From contig VXBA01001494.1 in assembly GCA_013399895.1 (NCBI GenBank), positions 1,946,118 to 2,010,117 of the forward strand: a DNA stretch of 64,000 nucleotides, written 5' to 3'. A program made the translations under genes and the position numbers. Shown piece after piece: positions 38,401-51,627 of this stretch (position 1 is the first letter of the stretch; the number at the start of each line of letters is the position of its first letter). The notes under the pieces are model-generated. The model was not told the DNA's origin, made no database searches, and saw only the letters and a program-made list of their open reading frames with translations. Source of the DNA: Serilophus lunatus. Lineage: Eukaryota; Chordata; Aves; Passeriformes; Eurylaimidae.

Positions 38401-41400
38401 CTCTCCAACAGAGAATTCAGGAGCTAAGGCAACACTTACCAGTAATTCCCCCACTCGATCATTGTTCCAGGCTACAAAAACAGAACACAAAGTTAAAACT
38501 GCAGTTTAAGTCAGGATACTTGGACAGCTTTCACGACATTTATGCACAAACAACACTCTGTATTAACAAAATCACTTCCCTTGAGTGATAAGCACATTAG
38601 AATAATCTCTAATGGCTCTGTTTACTGTGTCTTAGTCATCTGCCTGAAGTGTCCTCCACACAAACCACGGGGTTTTCAGCCCTGCAGACATCAGTATCTT
38701 GTTGGAGCCTGCCTTCCCTTTGGACCCCACACTTTGAGAGCAACAATGACTCAGAGACACCAGCTTTGATAAGAACCAGGTTTTTAAGACAAGGCCTGTT
38801 TTCCATCTGCATTGTACAAACACCCTTCGAACATTTTTACAACAGCAGAAGCTTCAACAAATAAGAAGAAAAATTTAAGCTTACTCTGAGTTGGTAGGAT
38901 CTCAATTCATAGATATTAGGCCCATCTCTGGGAACAGGTTCATTCCAGAAACTGAACTCCAACAACAGCTGGTTCTTGCGTGACAGGAGCATGTTACCTC
39001 GTTCTTTGCGAAACTCTGTGAATTCCTGAAAAATAGGAATGTGATCCCTGTCAAACTGGGGATACTCTTCAACAACAAAGAGCAGGACAGCATATGGTGG
39101 TGCAGATACTGGGGGTGTGAGGCAGTGAAACCCTTTAAATTGTAAAGGCATCTGAATTGCTCTGGTGTATTTAAAAATTCCAAGGGCCATGTTCACATGA
39201 GTGTGTCTCATAAAGGATTCAGGTATTAAACCTCAGTGTTTCTGAATATGAGAATAAATTCTTTTCCTAAGAGGTTTGTACAAGAAGTAATAAGACACTG
39301 AGATCCAAATCTGCAGGTTATTTGTTTTGATCTTTGTTCTCCTGGGAGTAAAATAACCCAGCCTAACAAAATTAACCTAACTCAGCCTTTTTACCTTATT
39401 TTTGCGAAGTTTACTCATGACCTCATTGAGAGCTGGATAACCTCCCTCATACCTCCACAAATGAACTGAAACAGAGAAGAGGAACCTTTTTCAGGGATGT
39501 CACAGACCAGTGCTAAACCTTATGGAAAAGTCACAGTATAAAATGCTCTTCGTAACACAGAATTATACAAAAATAGAAATCAGGTAGCAGGTTTAAAAAT
39601 AGATTTTCATTAACAAAAGCACTACACATTTGAGTGTTTTTAGAGTAATGGAATCACCTGATTTTTGAAAAGGGTTCTCTTGGAAAATTTTGCAATTTAC
39701 CCTGAAGACAACAGGGAAATTTCTGAAAGGACTTTCTGTTGCCATGCTAGTAAGATGTGATGACTTGACATGACTGTTATTTAAATTAAGATTCAATTTA
39801 AGAAAATGACTTAATTCCAAAAATGTGCTTTATACTAATTTCATCTAAGAGCAGTAAAGGGGCAGACTTTTCAGTTCTGTCGATTACTCCAGAACCAAAG
39901 TAACACACTTTCTGTAGGACATGAAAAATGATGCAAATGTTATTTTTGAGCTAAACATTAATAAAGCAGAATGTATCTGAACATGCTAGAACTGTTATGT
40001 TTGCTAGGATTTTCCCCACAAAACCAATTTCAGAACATGTATCTCCATTTGACCTTTTTCCACAGCATTCTCTTTTTAATGTATCAGAATAAATCCCCCT
40101 AATAAATCCCAAAAAGATTTATTTACAAGCCACTTAATATAGCAAAGCAATAATTTCACCTCACAGAATCACAAAAACTATTTTCTCTCCTCCAAAGCAG
40201 TTCTGTGCCTTTTCCAGGAGAGCAAACCAGACTAATGTGAGGCACTTCCCTGTGACAGCAGATTCATCCAGTGCTCCTGCTTTGGCTCCCTCACCCCCCC
40301 AGGGCAAATTTGATAGATCCACCTACTACTAACACAGCCTGGGCACAAGCACTGAGCAAGTCAAAGCCCATAATCTGCTTTATTACTCTGCTAGAAGGGT
40401 TGAAATAACATTTCCAGGGCAGGCTGTGGGTGCAATTACAGATACAGTCTGTGTTAATGTGGTACAAAAGCAGCAATTGAGACTTGGCTGAGAAATTCCC
40501 ATTCCAATTGCCTTCACTCCCCAATTCCCCTTCAACACTCAGGATTGTCTCTCAGACATTTGCTTGGTTTATCTACTGTTATTTCTTTGCATTTGCTCAG
40601 TGTCAATATTGCAATAAGCTGTGAATGCAGGGGAAGTTACTGTGTGCATGAGCATAATTTTCAATTATGAAGTACTGACACTGATCCTGGCATAGCTCTA
40701 ACCATGGAGCTCCAGAAACCTCTATGTATTTATATTTGTGGCTTCCCCTTCCTTCAATTTCCCAGAGCCTAGGACATTTTTCAGGTTTTCTCTCTGCACT
40801 AGGCTCTTTGGAGTTACCTCTGTAGCAGCTCTTCAGTCATTTCTAGTTCCAATGTTTTCAATCTGCATAGTTAGGCAGTGTCCTTGTATGAACATGAACA
40901 GAAATACTTTTAATTTTCCCCAGTAAAGCCCAAGTTTATTGTTAAGTTTACAATGCAGTGATTTTTTCAGATGGTTTGGATGATTTGCATTTCATTATGA
41001 TGCAGCAATCAAAGTATGAAAGCCTGAGTAAAGCTTTTATATTGGCCAATGAGGGATAAACTCTGGCTCTGTAAGCCTTTGCCTTTACCCTAAATACTCA
41101 GGAACACGATCTGTGCCCACGAAAAGGACCACATTTTACAAGCATTTCCCCCAAAACTGTTAATCTACCACCTGGAAAACATGAAAGTATATTAACAGCA
41201 GGACAGATTTTAGGAATTAAAGCTTTACTGTCAAACTCAGCACGACAAAAGCAAGCAGTGTCAATGTTAACATGGCCAATAACTGATGCACCACCCCCTT
41301 TGCTGAACACACAGGTTTTACTGTCAACAGAGATGATTTAAAGAGAAGAAACCTGCCAAGCACACGTTTCACTTGCATGGTTTTACATTCTGTTGTACTT

Positions 41401-44400
41401 CTATCTCCTACCAGCCTGATCTTGCTCTCCGTACCACGTGTTCCAAGTCCCCACCAGTGCACATGGGTAGTGTTTTTCTTCATGAATCTTTGGCAGCACC
41501 TCTTGACTTGAAAACAAGGAATACAGACACTAGGTTGCATTGCCTTCAGGGAGGCTACAGTTGATATGTATAACAAATCACCACACGTTCAGCATCATGC
41601 TATGAAAATTTCACAGGCTCTACTTTTCAGAAGAGAAAGCTGAAACACCCAAACCTGCTCTACAGGGAGAGGCTGCTACAACACCAGGAGAAATGAAGGG
41701 AAGTGTTACCATTAGGCTGCATGACAAATACACAGCAGGGGAGGGTTCTTTCGAGGCAATGTATTATGCCTGCCACCTAAAAGGTTAAACAACACATTAG
41801 GAAAGTTAAGTAGCAGGATGTCTCACTGACAGGAAATGCAGCCCAACCAAATGGGTGATTTGCTGGAGGAAAAGCTTGTCTTTATCAAGGGAGGGAGAAT
41901 ACATAAAAATAGGAAAGCAGAGTCTTCTGTACCAGTGACAATGCTATTCATTGCTGAGATGAATGAATAAAAATGAGTATTTTGACAGATGACGTGATGG
42001 CTGTTACAGCCTTATTGCTTTCTACCATTTCAGAAAGTGGTCTGAGGCAACTAATGCACACAGTGAAACTGCCTTTAAAATACCTCCAACACAAAATTTC
42101 TGTTTGATTATTTCCAGTATTTCTAACTTTTATTTTTTTCAAACTTCAGAAGTGGCCTATATTAGCATAAGGAAATTAAGTTTTACTGATTGCTGACTCA
42201 GCCAAGACAGCCTTCACTGCACTGTGCTTTGATGAGTAAGTCAATTACTCTGCTTGAACTTTGCCTTTTATTTTTTTCTCTGAAAAATTACCCTTCTTAC
42301 TCAGTTTGGCTCATAGGCAACGAGTCCCTGCACAGTATCAAGTAATAAAAAGTAGGCTGGTCTGGGGCTGGGAGTCATTAGATATGAGTTTTCCTCTCCA
42401 TTCTGCCACTGACTTTGCAGACAACCTTGAACAAATCTCATTACCAAGTCATACTTCAAGATTTCTCACTACACAGAGTAAATAATATGATAAAATGACT
42501 CTCCAAGGACATTTTCAAGGATGTTTGACCATAAGTTAATTTTTGCAGAGCATAATGAGATCCAAGAAAGGCAGCTTTAAACAGGAAAGGTAAATTATTA
42601 CATAACTCTACAATAAATTTTTACAAATTACAGAAAAAAAAGGTCCACACAATACCTTAGGAACACCATCTTTGTCCTTTTTAGAAACAACTGTCCCTAA
42701 TTCTTCAGAAGGGATTCTTAACCATGAAGTGACTCATGAAGTGTTCTCATAATTATCTTCATGACACTTTCCTTATTCATACATGATGACTAATCCTTAT
42801 TCTGATTTGATACAGAATTAACCTGTTTGTCTTCAGTTTGGGGAGAGGAAATTCAGAGAGGCTTAGCTTTGTTTATTACTCCATTCAAACTTTTTCCTTT
42901 CCTGAAATACTTAAATTTGCTTTGGAAAGAATAAATCTAACCACACATATTTCATCTGACTGCTGTCAGCACTTTCTTTCTTTGCTATTGTCTCTTTCCT
43001 CGAAAAAAGAAACCTCTGCTTTCACTCAACATTTAGGCAGCTCATGAAATAATGCAGAGAAGTGGTTCCCTGTCTTGCAGAATTGGACAGGTTTATATTA
43101 AGCTTTTAAACAGAAAGCTGGTTGAATGCTAATTGTCCTTGGCTGCCTGTGGATTTATATTAAACAAACAAAAAAAGCTAAAAATACCTTGATTGAATGT
43201 TATTCTAGTGGATTTCTCTGTTTGTACAGAAAGAATAACTGTTCTGGGTTATCCAGCCCCATTTCAAAGCTGAGCACAGGGAGGCACAGAGGTGTGCAGC
43301 CACCAGTAACAGTGGAGGACACCAACTGGGAGAGGAGAACTTCCTCCCCTCCCTCCAGCCCAGCTGGTGCTCACCAGCACACCCCCCTTACAAAGGGGCT
43401 CTGTAGTGTATCATTATGCTGGGGATGTTTTATTTAACTGACAAGTTGGCCACTGTCAGTGAGAAAGCACTGCTGAGTGTGAGGCTCACTGCAGCTCCAA
43501 ATTTAAACATCCAATTCTTTCAAAGGCAGCTGTTCCGGCTCCAGAGGGGTGATTATGCAGGCAGGAGAGGACTAATATTTCTGCAGTTTCATCCTTAAAG
43601 TAGTAAGGTAAAAATGTTAATTTATACATTTTATAAAGCTGTAACTGTTTGGAAAACCTGGAACAGTACTGCTCCCTTTGGAGGAAATCACCCCAATGCA
43701 GAGAGCCTACCCAAGGGTTTGTAAAACACTTTTTTTAGGAGTAGGTAACAGGACTTGTGCAGGATATAAATGAGCTGAGAGAAAAATCAGCTCTGGGGTT
43801 TTTAACATCTTCTCAAAGCTGTACTTCAGTTTAACACTGGTGTGTAGTTTTACTTAAGAGGGATGTCTCCCTTTCCTTCCTGTATGCAGCCAAAAACCAC
43901 CCTCAGCACATTCCTACCTGGCAGCTGCAGTGGGACATGGTAACATTCCACCTTTACCTGCATGGATCAGTAATTTTAAGACCACTAAGAGGAGGGGGAG
44001 AGCTGATCCAACAAGTATCACCAAAGTTCTCACAAAAGGCATCATCCTGAACTGCAGCAGAGGAAAATTATCATCTCCAAGAGGGAAGGGAGTAAAGTAA
44101 ATTTTGCCATCTCTTTCCAAGAATATTATGATCTATGTAACACCAAATCCTTAAAAAAGCAGCATTTTTCCACCTCCCCTCTAGATAATTACGACATGTG
44201 CCAATGTTCAGACCAGCCTGTGATCAAACCAACACATCTCAAATGTGAAAGCATAGCACACACACTTACCAAAGCTTGTTGTAGGCGTCTAGACATTCTG
44301 GTTTGACATTGTGAACTGAAACAACAACAGGACGTGAGACAGGTGGCAACAGAGGAAAGAGATGGTGCCATTAAAAGCCAACCCCCCACTCACTCTGGAG

Positions 44401-44533
44401 TTTGTACAGACTGCTGGTCTCTCTTTTGGCCAGAAGGTTGGAGTGGGCGTCTTTCCTCGGGTCCACTTTGCGGACGAAGAGGGATTTTAACCAGCTGTCC
44501 TCCCGGGGTCTGTGAGCTGAGGATGCCAGGCCC
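35450..44533 (-). CDS. NIPSNAP2: Protein NipSnap homolog 2 (first coding exon not found)
   Basis: Mitochondrial NIPSNAP-domain protein; NIPSNAP1 and 2 are known to recruit autophagy receptors to damaged mitochondria. Minus-strand exons seen: 44394-44533, 44270-44315, 41412-41506, 39395-39465, 38885-39025, 38440-38471, 37196-37290, 36285-36368, 35450-35514. Phases agree throughout. Landmarks: DSWLKSLFVRKVDPRKDAHS, LVGTWNTWYGEQDQA, LLLEFSFWNEPVPRDGPNIY, PGTMIEWGNYWARAIRFRQ, GGFFSQIGQLYMVHHLW and the end IMIPLKISPLQ. The first exon seen starts one base before a codon (GLASSAHRPRED), so an upstream exon in the complementary phase must encode the start and most of the mitochondrial targeting peptide; human has ten exons, nine are here. 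NIPSNAP1 is close in sequence, but the PSPH and MRPS17 neighbours identify NIPSNAP2. Confidence 0.93.
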
Positions 44534-47440
44534 CTGCAAAGGACAAGGAGGTTTCACTGGCACTGCGGGTGGCCGGGCAATTCCCAGCACAATCATATTC
44601 AAAGCAAACAGTATCACAGCACATGGTTACATTTATCTGTAGCTTCCAACTTTTTTTTTTTAAGGGTAGTTCGCTCCCCGCTGTGATTTCCCCTCTCCCA
44701 AACCACTCCACCAGCTCTTTAACCACACACTGTCCACGTTTATTCCTCCAGGGAACGGGGGGATGGCTGGTTTTGCTGCCTATTTATCTCCATTGGACTC
44801 CAGTCTCTTTGCTCAGGGCTTCCCTGATGTTGACAGACAGGAGTGAAAAAGAGCAACAAACCTGCATAAGGAAAACTGTGCACAGTGTAAATAGGAAGGA
44901 AGCTGCCATATGCTCCTGTGCTGCTTAAATGCAGCTCTACGAAAGGAAAAGTGAAATGGCTTGTCTTTCAAGAGAAAAAAATGGCATGGAAGTCTAATTT
45001 AGGGAAAAAAATACAAACAAATACTCTGCAAATATTTCAATTCCAAATTCTGGCAACTGCACCATGTACAGGGACCAGAGCCACACTCCTTGTACAACAC
45101 TAACATTCCCCTTTCTTTGACACAGAAGAATTTGGCTGTCTCCTTCTATCTAATCTTTATTCAGTTTCTCCAAGTCCACTTTCAACATAAGGTCACCTCC
45201 CTTTTTTATCACAGACCACACAAAACAACTGATTACTGTGATTTTTTTAAAATGATGCATTAAAGGAATTATTCTTCTCTTTTTCAGCTGACACAAGAGC
45301 CCTCAATCACCAAAAACTCTGCAGAAGGATAAGAAATCTGATGCATTTACCTGATTTTCTACAATGTCTTACAGGGGATCTCAGGCCCAAATGTTTTTTT
45401 CTTCCATCTCATAAAATCACTTCCTTCAATTTGCCTTTTTTTTGATAGTCCCATACCAGCCACTGTGAAGAAACTAATTCTATCTCAGTCTTCTCCTGAA
45501 TACTAAAATACTTTTCTGACATACTAAAAATGTGGTATTTATACCACATATATTTATTTAGAAACTGGAAATCTAAACCTTTCCCTGCCTCAGATGTCAA
45601 TTCTTCACCCTTACTTACTGACTAGGAGATCCAAAAGATACCTACCAACCTTCAGCCCAAAGCTGTTTTCCAGATAGCAAAAGTTTGTGACAAATCATTC
45701 AAATTAAAAAAAAAAAAGCAAACCCCAAGACAAGGAAGAAAAAACCTCTATTTCTTTTGGGAAAAATATCCCTGCCCGCATTCCACAAAAGCAACAATCA
45801 ACCCTTGAATCCCAGTGCCTGAAAATAACACAATGAACTGGTTCACCCTGGGGAAGGAGGATGGAGGAAAGGAAAAGAACAAGTGCAGCTGAGATGAGCT
45901 TGGCTTTAAGGAGCAATTTGTAAACACCTTCCTGGTGTATTTGTTGAAGGTGCCTTCCCTGGCCCTGGGCAAACACACACAGAGGGGCTGTGCTGGAGGC
46001 CAAGCAGCTCCCCCGGAGTGCAGGAGTTTGTTTGAAGGGCATTCCAGGCTCAGGCTGGGGCTGGGCTGGAGTGATCTGGGAGCTCAGCTGGAGCAGGGAG
46101 GCACAGGCTGTGCTCTTGTGTTGTCACATCAGAGTCACAGCAACACAAGTTGGGGTGTAAATCCAACCTAACAAAGCCAAGCACTAAATGCCCAGTGGGA
46201 ACAGAGACTGAACTCAATCCCAGCCCTGCAAAACTCAGTTTTCAACTCAAAGCCATCAGCATTTCCTCCCCTTTATAAAACAGAGAAAACTAATATTTAG
46301 AACATGAGGATTATTGTTCGCAGCAAACTTTGAGAGATAAATAACCACAATGCCTTTTCTGTGAACCAGCTTTATTAGCAGTAAGAGTAAAGTGGATTTA
46401 CAGGGGGAACACTGAAAAGAAAATTCCTTTGCTCTCAGGAGAATCTCATGACTTCAGTGTTAAACTGCACCTAAAATTGGAGGTACAGTTAGTTTTCGAT
46501 ACAATGAGTAATACTTTACATTCATGTAAAATCTTTTACCCAGCAACTGTGAAGTCCCTCATGAACACTGACTAACAAATCACAACCACCCACCTAAATA
46601 TACACCTTAGTTAAAGGTAACAGCTGAGTTTCTTAAAGCAGATGCTCACTGCACCCAAACTGAGATGCGAGGGCCTGACTTTTAATGAATATCCTTACAA
46701 AAGCTCTAAAATACTGGTGTAATTTTAGACACCCACTGATCAAGAAGCCCTGAGCTAATTACTGGTTCACTTGTGTGGGCAGAATGTACCCAAAATTAGC
46801 TCTGGAAGAGAAGGGACTAAATTGATGCCTTTGGACTGCCAGTTGTGAGCATCAACTTGATTTTGGGAGCAAGTTCTTATCCTACAAATGTTAACTGTGG
46901 GCTTAGTTCTCTTGCTACAAAGATTGGGCTGTGAACACAAAAGGATGCCACTGAAGAGCTTGCTGAGATCAGATTAAAAATGTCAGTGAAAGCACTTCTA
47001 TCCCACTTAACTTTTGCTTTAACACAAAACATAAACTGGGGAGGAAACACCAGGTCAGGTATTGATTTTGTAGTAACCCAGTCTGCCTGGAAGAGGAAGG
47101 AAAACAACTTGTCTATCACTGACAGCTTTTGAGCCGTGGGCTAAACAAAGTTTATTTGACAGTAAAATAATCCCAAAGCATGCACATAAAACCTCACCAC
47201 ACGCTTTCTACAGCCCCCCTGTGTTAAGCAGCTGCTTGCACTGATGCAAGTGTATCTGAGGCTTGAGCAGCAGCTTTCCCTGGGTCAAAGAAAGGATGGA
47301 AAAACCATGTAGATCCAGCCCAGGTTGAACACTTCTGTGTCTCCAACACCCGGAACACCTGAGCCTGTTTCCTACACCCAGGAGCTCTGTGCCTGTGTCT
47401 GCACCCTGTGCCTGGCCCCGCAAATCCCTGCACCCCAAAA
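44534..47440 (-). other. NIPSNAP2 intron 1, no further exon seen
   Basis: Mixed sequence with A-runs (45704-45718) and no recognisable coding segment. It lies between the first NIPSNAP2 exon seen and the CpG-rich promoter area. Confidence 0.4.
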
Positions 47441-48160
47441 CCTGAGGGATGTGTGTGTCCCCAGCTCTGGGGAACTGGGGACGTCGGGCAGGGCTGCAGC
47501 AGCTGCAGATCCTGTTGCTCGGACGAGCTGGGACTCAAGAGCAGCCACACGACCCACCCGCGGAGGGGCGCAGGGCATCCTGACACTGCAGCCCAAGGAA
47601 CACAGGGGTGCAGGGGGCCGAGCACCCCGAAACCCGCAGGTACGTGACTGTGGGGCGCCTGTGCGCCCTGGGGCGTGCAGGGGAGGGGGGTCAGTGCAGG
47701 GGTGAGTGTCTGTCAGCGTAGGGGAGGGCTGCCAGCCCGTGCCGGGCAGAGGTGCCGGTGCCCCCCGTGCCCGGTGCCGGGGGCTGCGGGCGCCCCGTCC
47801 CAGACGGGCCAGCGGCGGGTCCCTCACCCCACCCAGGGGCGGACGCGGAGGAGGGAAGGAAGGGGCCGGCCTTGCGGCCCGTGACCTTGAGGGACACCCC
47901 GACCAGCCGCACTCCCCGCCCCAGGCCCGGCCGCTACCCCGCGACCGGGGCGCCATTTCCAGCCGGGGAAGGGGGAGGGGGGAGAAGGCGGGGNNNNNNN
48001 NNNNNNNNNNNNNNNNNNNNNNNNNNNNNNNNNNNNNNNNNNNNNNNNNNNNNNNNNNNNNNNNNNNNNNNNNNNNNNNNNNNNNNNNNNNNNNNNNNNN
48101 NNNNNNNNNNNNNNNNNCTCCCCCCCCGGGACCCCCCAGGGCCCCCTCAGCTCCGGAGGA
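47441..48160 (-). promoter_or_regulatory. CpG island, probable NIPSNAP2 promoter and missing first exon
   Basis: GC and CpG content climb steeply from about 47450 to the gap and resume after it. This is where the NIPSNAP2 start should lie. A minus-strand ATG at 47956 opens a long GC-rich frame (MAPRSRGSGRAW), but I see no donor in the phase needed to join GLASSAHR, so I do not assign it. Confidence 0.5.
47994..48117. other. Assembly gap (124 N)
   Basis: Run of N within extremely GC-rich sequence, flanked by G-runs on the left and C-runs on the right, a typical sequencing drop-out. Confidence 1.
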
Positions 48161-48162
48161 CC

Positions 48163-48345
48163 CTCAGCCCCGGTTTGGGGGGGACCAGCCCCCAGGTTAA
48201 GGGGACCCTCAGTTTAAGGGGACTCTCAGTTTGGGGGACCAGCCCCAACGTTAAGGGGACCCTCAATTTGGGGGATCAGCCCCCAAGTTAAGGGGACCCT
48301 CAGTTTGGGGGATCAGCCCCCAGGTTAAGGGGACCCTCATCCTCC
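48163..48345. repeat. 37-bp GC-rich minisatellite
   Basis: Tandem units of 37 bp beginning GTTAAGGGGACCCTCAG and containing TTTGGGGGATCAGCCCCC; about four to five copies, one carrying an extra partial unit. Each unit contains short inverted halves (GGGGG..CCCCC) and G-runs. It starts about 45 bp right of the assembly gap and may continue into it. Confidence 0.9.
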
Positions 48346-48489
48346 ACTCTGGGGTGACCCCCGACCTCTTCTGGGGCCTCCCAGCCCCTGTTTGGGAGGC
48401 GATCCCCAACCCTCCATCGGTTGGAGTCCCAGACCCCTCTCTGGGGTCTCACCTTGAAACCACCAAGAGCTAACCCAGGCATTTTTTAA

Positions 48490-50448
48490 ACCATGTGCAA
48501 AATGTTGTTCCTTGTTCTCCCCCTGCGTTTTCACCCCCACATGCAGTTGAAGGGTTTTCTTCCCACTCTGCTACCGCAGGAGATAATTCGGCTGAACAGG
48601 TGGTGTGTGTCAACATCAAATCATTAAATAATTCAAATTAAGGATAAACTGATAATTAGGCTAATAATTAAAGGGCAGTCCTAAAAAGATAATAAACACA
48701 GAGAAAGACAATGAGTAATCCTTATCATTCCACACAGCACCTGTAACATTTCTATCATGTCCCTGACACCTTCTATTGCCATTTTATAATTTCTCTATCA
48801 GCACTGTTGAGAGTTAATCCCAAAGATGTTAACATCACTGAAGTACAATCTTTGTGGTGCCTTTTTAAAACAGTTTAACCTACAATTGCCATCACTATTA
48901 AATAACAGAGTGTGAAATATAATTTGTTTTTAGTGACATTTTGACTGACAGCATGTTGAGATCCTGAGCAACCCTCCAAGACCCCACCTGGACACTGGAA
49001 AAAACAGGATTGGTTCATCACAGAAGATTATCTAATAAAAATAGGGCATTTTTCACAGCTGCTCAAGGGAGATCACAGGAAATACATGAAAATATTTGCT
49101 TCCCTAATTAGATGTAGATGCAACTCATTAACCAATCAGGAAACATTTTCTATTTCTGATAAATATTATATATCTGGTTATTAGAATATTCATACCCCAT
49201 GTCCTGAGGGTGAAGTTCTTTTACTGACTGCTTGGATACAACTTCAGTGTATTTCCTAGAGCCCAGGGCCATGCTCTACCCTGGGTCTGATTTCTCTCAA
49301 TCTCTGCTTGGATAAAGTTTCACCTGAGCAGGAATCAGAGCCCAGCTTTCCTTCCCTTTGCCAAGGCTCCACCAGCTACAGTTACTGAGTAATTTACATA
49401 AATCTCAACCTCTGCAAACCTCACCAAGAATAACCTACAGGCATCTTCCTCAAGCTCAGAGCCCACATTCACATTAGTTTGCACAGACATTCCAGTCAGG
49501 GTGTCCTGACATCCCATCTCACTGACCTGACACACAGGAGGACAAGCACACAAAGAACAGCATTTTCTTGGTTAGAAACTTAACATTCTTTCAGTGCTTC
49601 CCAGTCTTCCCATCCCAAATTAATTTTCTGAGTTCAATTAGACCTTGATAGTAGTTTGTGGGCAACCAGAACTGATTTTTTGCATGTGCAGGAAGCTAAA
49701 GGGCAAATGATTGACACAGAGGAACACAACTGGTAGGTACTACTGCAAGATGGCTCAATTTCTTGAATTATTTTAGGTCTGTTCAGCACCTGCACCTCCC
49801 CAAAACGTGTTATTTTAATTAGCCTTTCTGACGAGACTAAATCTGACCATCTTTACTTTTTGGCTTTGTATTCTCACCAGCTTCTCTGTCTTGCTGCCAG
49901 TTCAAAGAGATTCAGCTTTCCCAGAACTAAATACTCCCTTTGGACGGGTCACAAAGCCAACTATGCTAAGCTGCCCACAGCTTTTCTTCTCTCCTTTTTG
50001 CCACTATAAAGGCAAGGGGCTGTGTTTTTGTTAGAGATTTTGGAAGCCAGAAGGTTCTGCAATCTGGGATGAGTGACTGTAAGAAGAAATAAGGACACAA
50101 GCATGTAGCTGGTTTTCAAATCCTACACTTCCTTCCAAAAGCTTTAATAGCATTATCTCCAGTAATCCTACAAACCACAAAAGACTGTCTGAAATACAGA
50201 ACAACCAAACAGTACAATGACCCTCCCACCAAAATTAAACATTAGACAGTTGTATTTTCTTTCTGAACACACAGGAGTCGTTCCAGGAGGGCAGCTGGCT
50301 TTGGGAACTGTCACAGCTTGGGGCAAAACTACAGGCAATAAAAGAAAAGTGTGAACCCTAAATGTGCATTTTCTCTGTATCTTCATTGAAAGCTCCGAGG
50401 TGCCCATCAATCTGTGACATCTCTTTGCACAAGCAACTACACTTACTA
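48490..50448. other. Gene-free interval between NIPSNAP2 promoter and MRPS17 3' end
   Basis: AT-rich, no coding segment recognised on either strand. Confidence 0.5.
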
Positions 50449-50454
50449 TTTATT
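50449..50454 (-). promoter_or_regulatory. MRPS17 candidate polyadenylation signal
   Basis: AATAAA on the minus strand, about 110 bp past the MRPS17 stop; implies a very short 3' untranslated region. Confidence 0.55.
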
Positions 50455-50560
50455 TTGGCTACAGATTTCACTGAAACATTAGACACATCACAGCAGGGCC
50501 TCAAATACCCCTGACAAGAGAGGGACAAGCTGGAAACCCTCTGCTTAAATGGTTTGCCCA

Positions 50561-51627
50561 CTATTTGTCTGTTGAACAAACTTTCAGTTCCTGAAGTTTT
50601 TCACTTAGATAGGTAGTATCTGCCTCTGTCAGATTTTCTGAATCTGACAAATTTTCCAGGAATCTGGTTCCTGCACAGGGCTTTCCTGTTATGGGATCTA
50701 TGACATTTCCAACCTTGAACACAATTTCAGCCAGTTCGTGTTTCACGTGTTTGCTCCTTCGCTCAGGCAGAGCTTTCAGCAGAACAATGTCTCCAACAAC
50801 ACACTGCTGCAGTGGATCATGGGCAAAATAGGTTTTTCTTTTGTTAAAGAACTGTAAAAAGAAAAAAAAACTGATTAGATTTCAAAATTTCTTGCTTAGT
50901 TCCTTTCATATAAAAATTCAATATTTAATCTTATTGGAACAACAGAATTCAGAATCTTCTAAGAAATATTCAGCAGTTATTCCACCTCCAGGTACCAGAC
51001 TTTCCCTATGTAAAAATGGAGAAAATACTATTTTTAAACTTCCTGTTTGAAGTGCACTGACAAAGGATAAATATAAGCTCATATAGCACATCACAGTACA
51101 GACTCAAACACTACTGTTACAATTCTGCATACAGAAAAGCAGCTATAAAGTTTATTGTAGAAGTAACTAAAATAATGTCAAGTTTCCAAAGCATACTCCA
51201 CATCAACATGAAAAATTAAATCTAAGTGTGAAACAACAACAACTTACCTTCTCAACCCAGATCAAATGAAGTACATTAACAAGGCACTTCAAAGAAATAC
51301 ACTTAGCAGGTAATTTGTAACTCCTCACCACACACTGCTTTCCATCCTTTGTAGTCATCCCCACAGCCAAATCCTTACAAAAGCTCCTTCAGGAGTTTGC
51401 ATTGCAGTCATCAAAAATGCTGAGAGTCAAATGAAAAGAACATTCCTCCACACAATATAAAAACCACCAAGCAAGATAAGTTGTCAAGCAGCTGTTATTA
51501 CCTTTAGTAAGTAGGGATCCAGCACAAGCCTTGTCACTCTCACTTTGGCAGTTTTCTGCATTTTGGTTCCTATTACCTTCCCCACTATCCATTTTGCATG
51601 CACTGCTGCTCCACGTGGGATAGACAT
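50561..51627 (-). CDS. MRPS17: Mitochondrial small ribosomal subunit protein uS17m
   Basis: Mitoribosomal small-subunit protein that binds 12S rRNA through an OB-fold. Two coding exons: 51502-51627 and 50561-50851, phase 0 junction, 138 residues (human 130; the extra length is at the C-terminus). Landmarks: AKWIVGKVIGTKMQKTAKVR, VTRLVLDPYLLK, then FFNKRKTYFAHDPLQQCVVG, DIVLLKALPERRSKHVKHEL and GKPCAGTRF. The start exon has an acceptor just upstream (exon edge about 51651), so the leader is spliced; its non-coding first exon probably ends at the donor at 52888 within the CpG-rich promoter. Tandem with NIPSNAP2, divergent from the merlin-like gene. Confidence 0.96.

Noticed and set aside
41217..41576. 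119-codon minus-strand frame across NIPSNAP2 exon 41412-41506
   Set aside because: It is a different frame over a real exon; the NIPSNAP2 frame gives EVLPKIHEEKHYPCALVGTW.
47372..47956. 194-codon minus-strand frame starting MAPRSRGSG
   Set aside because: It is in the right place for NIPSNAP2 exon 1, but I found no donor in the phase required to join the next exon, and it is Arg/Pro/Gly-rich as expected from CpG-island sequence.
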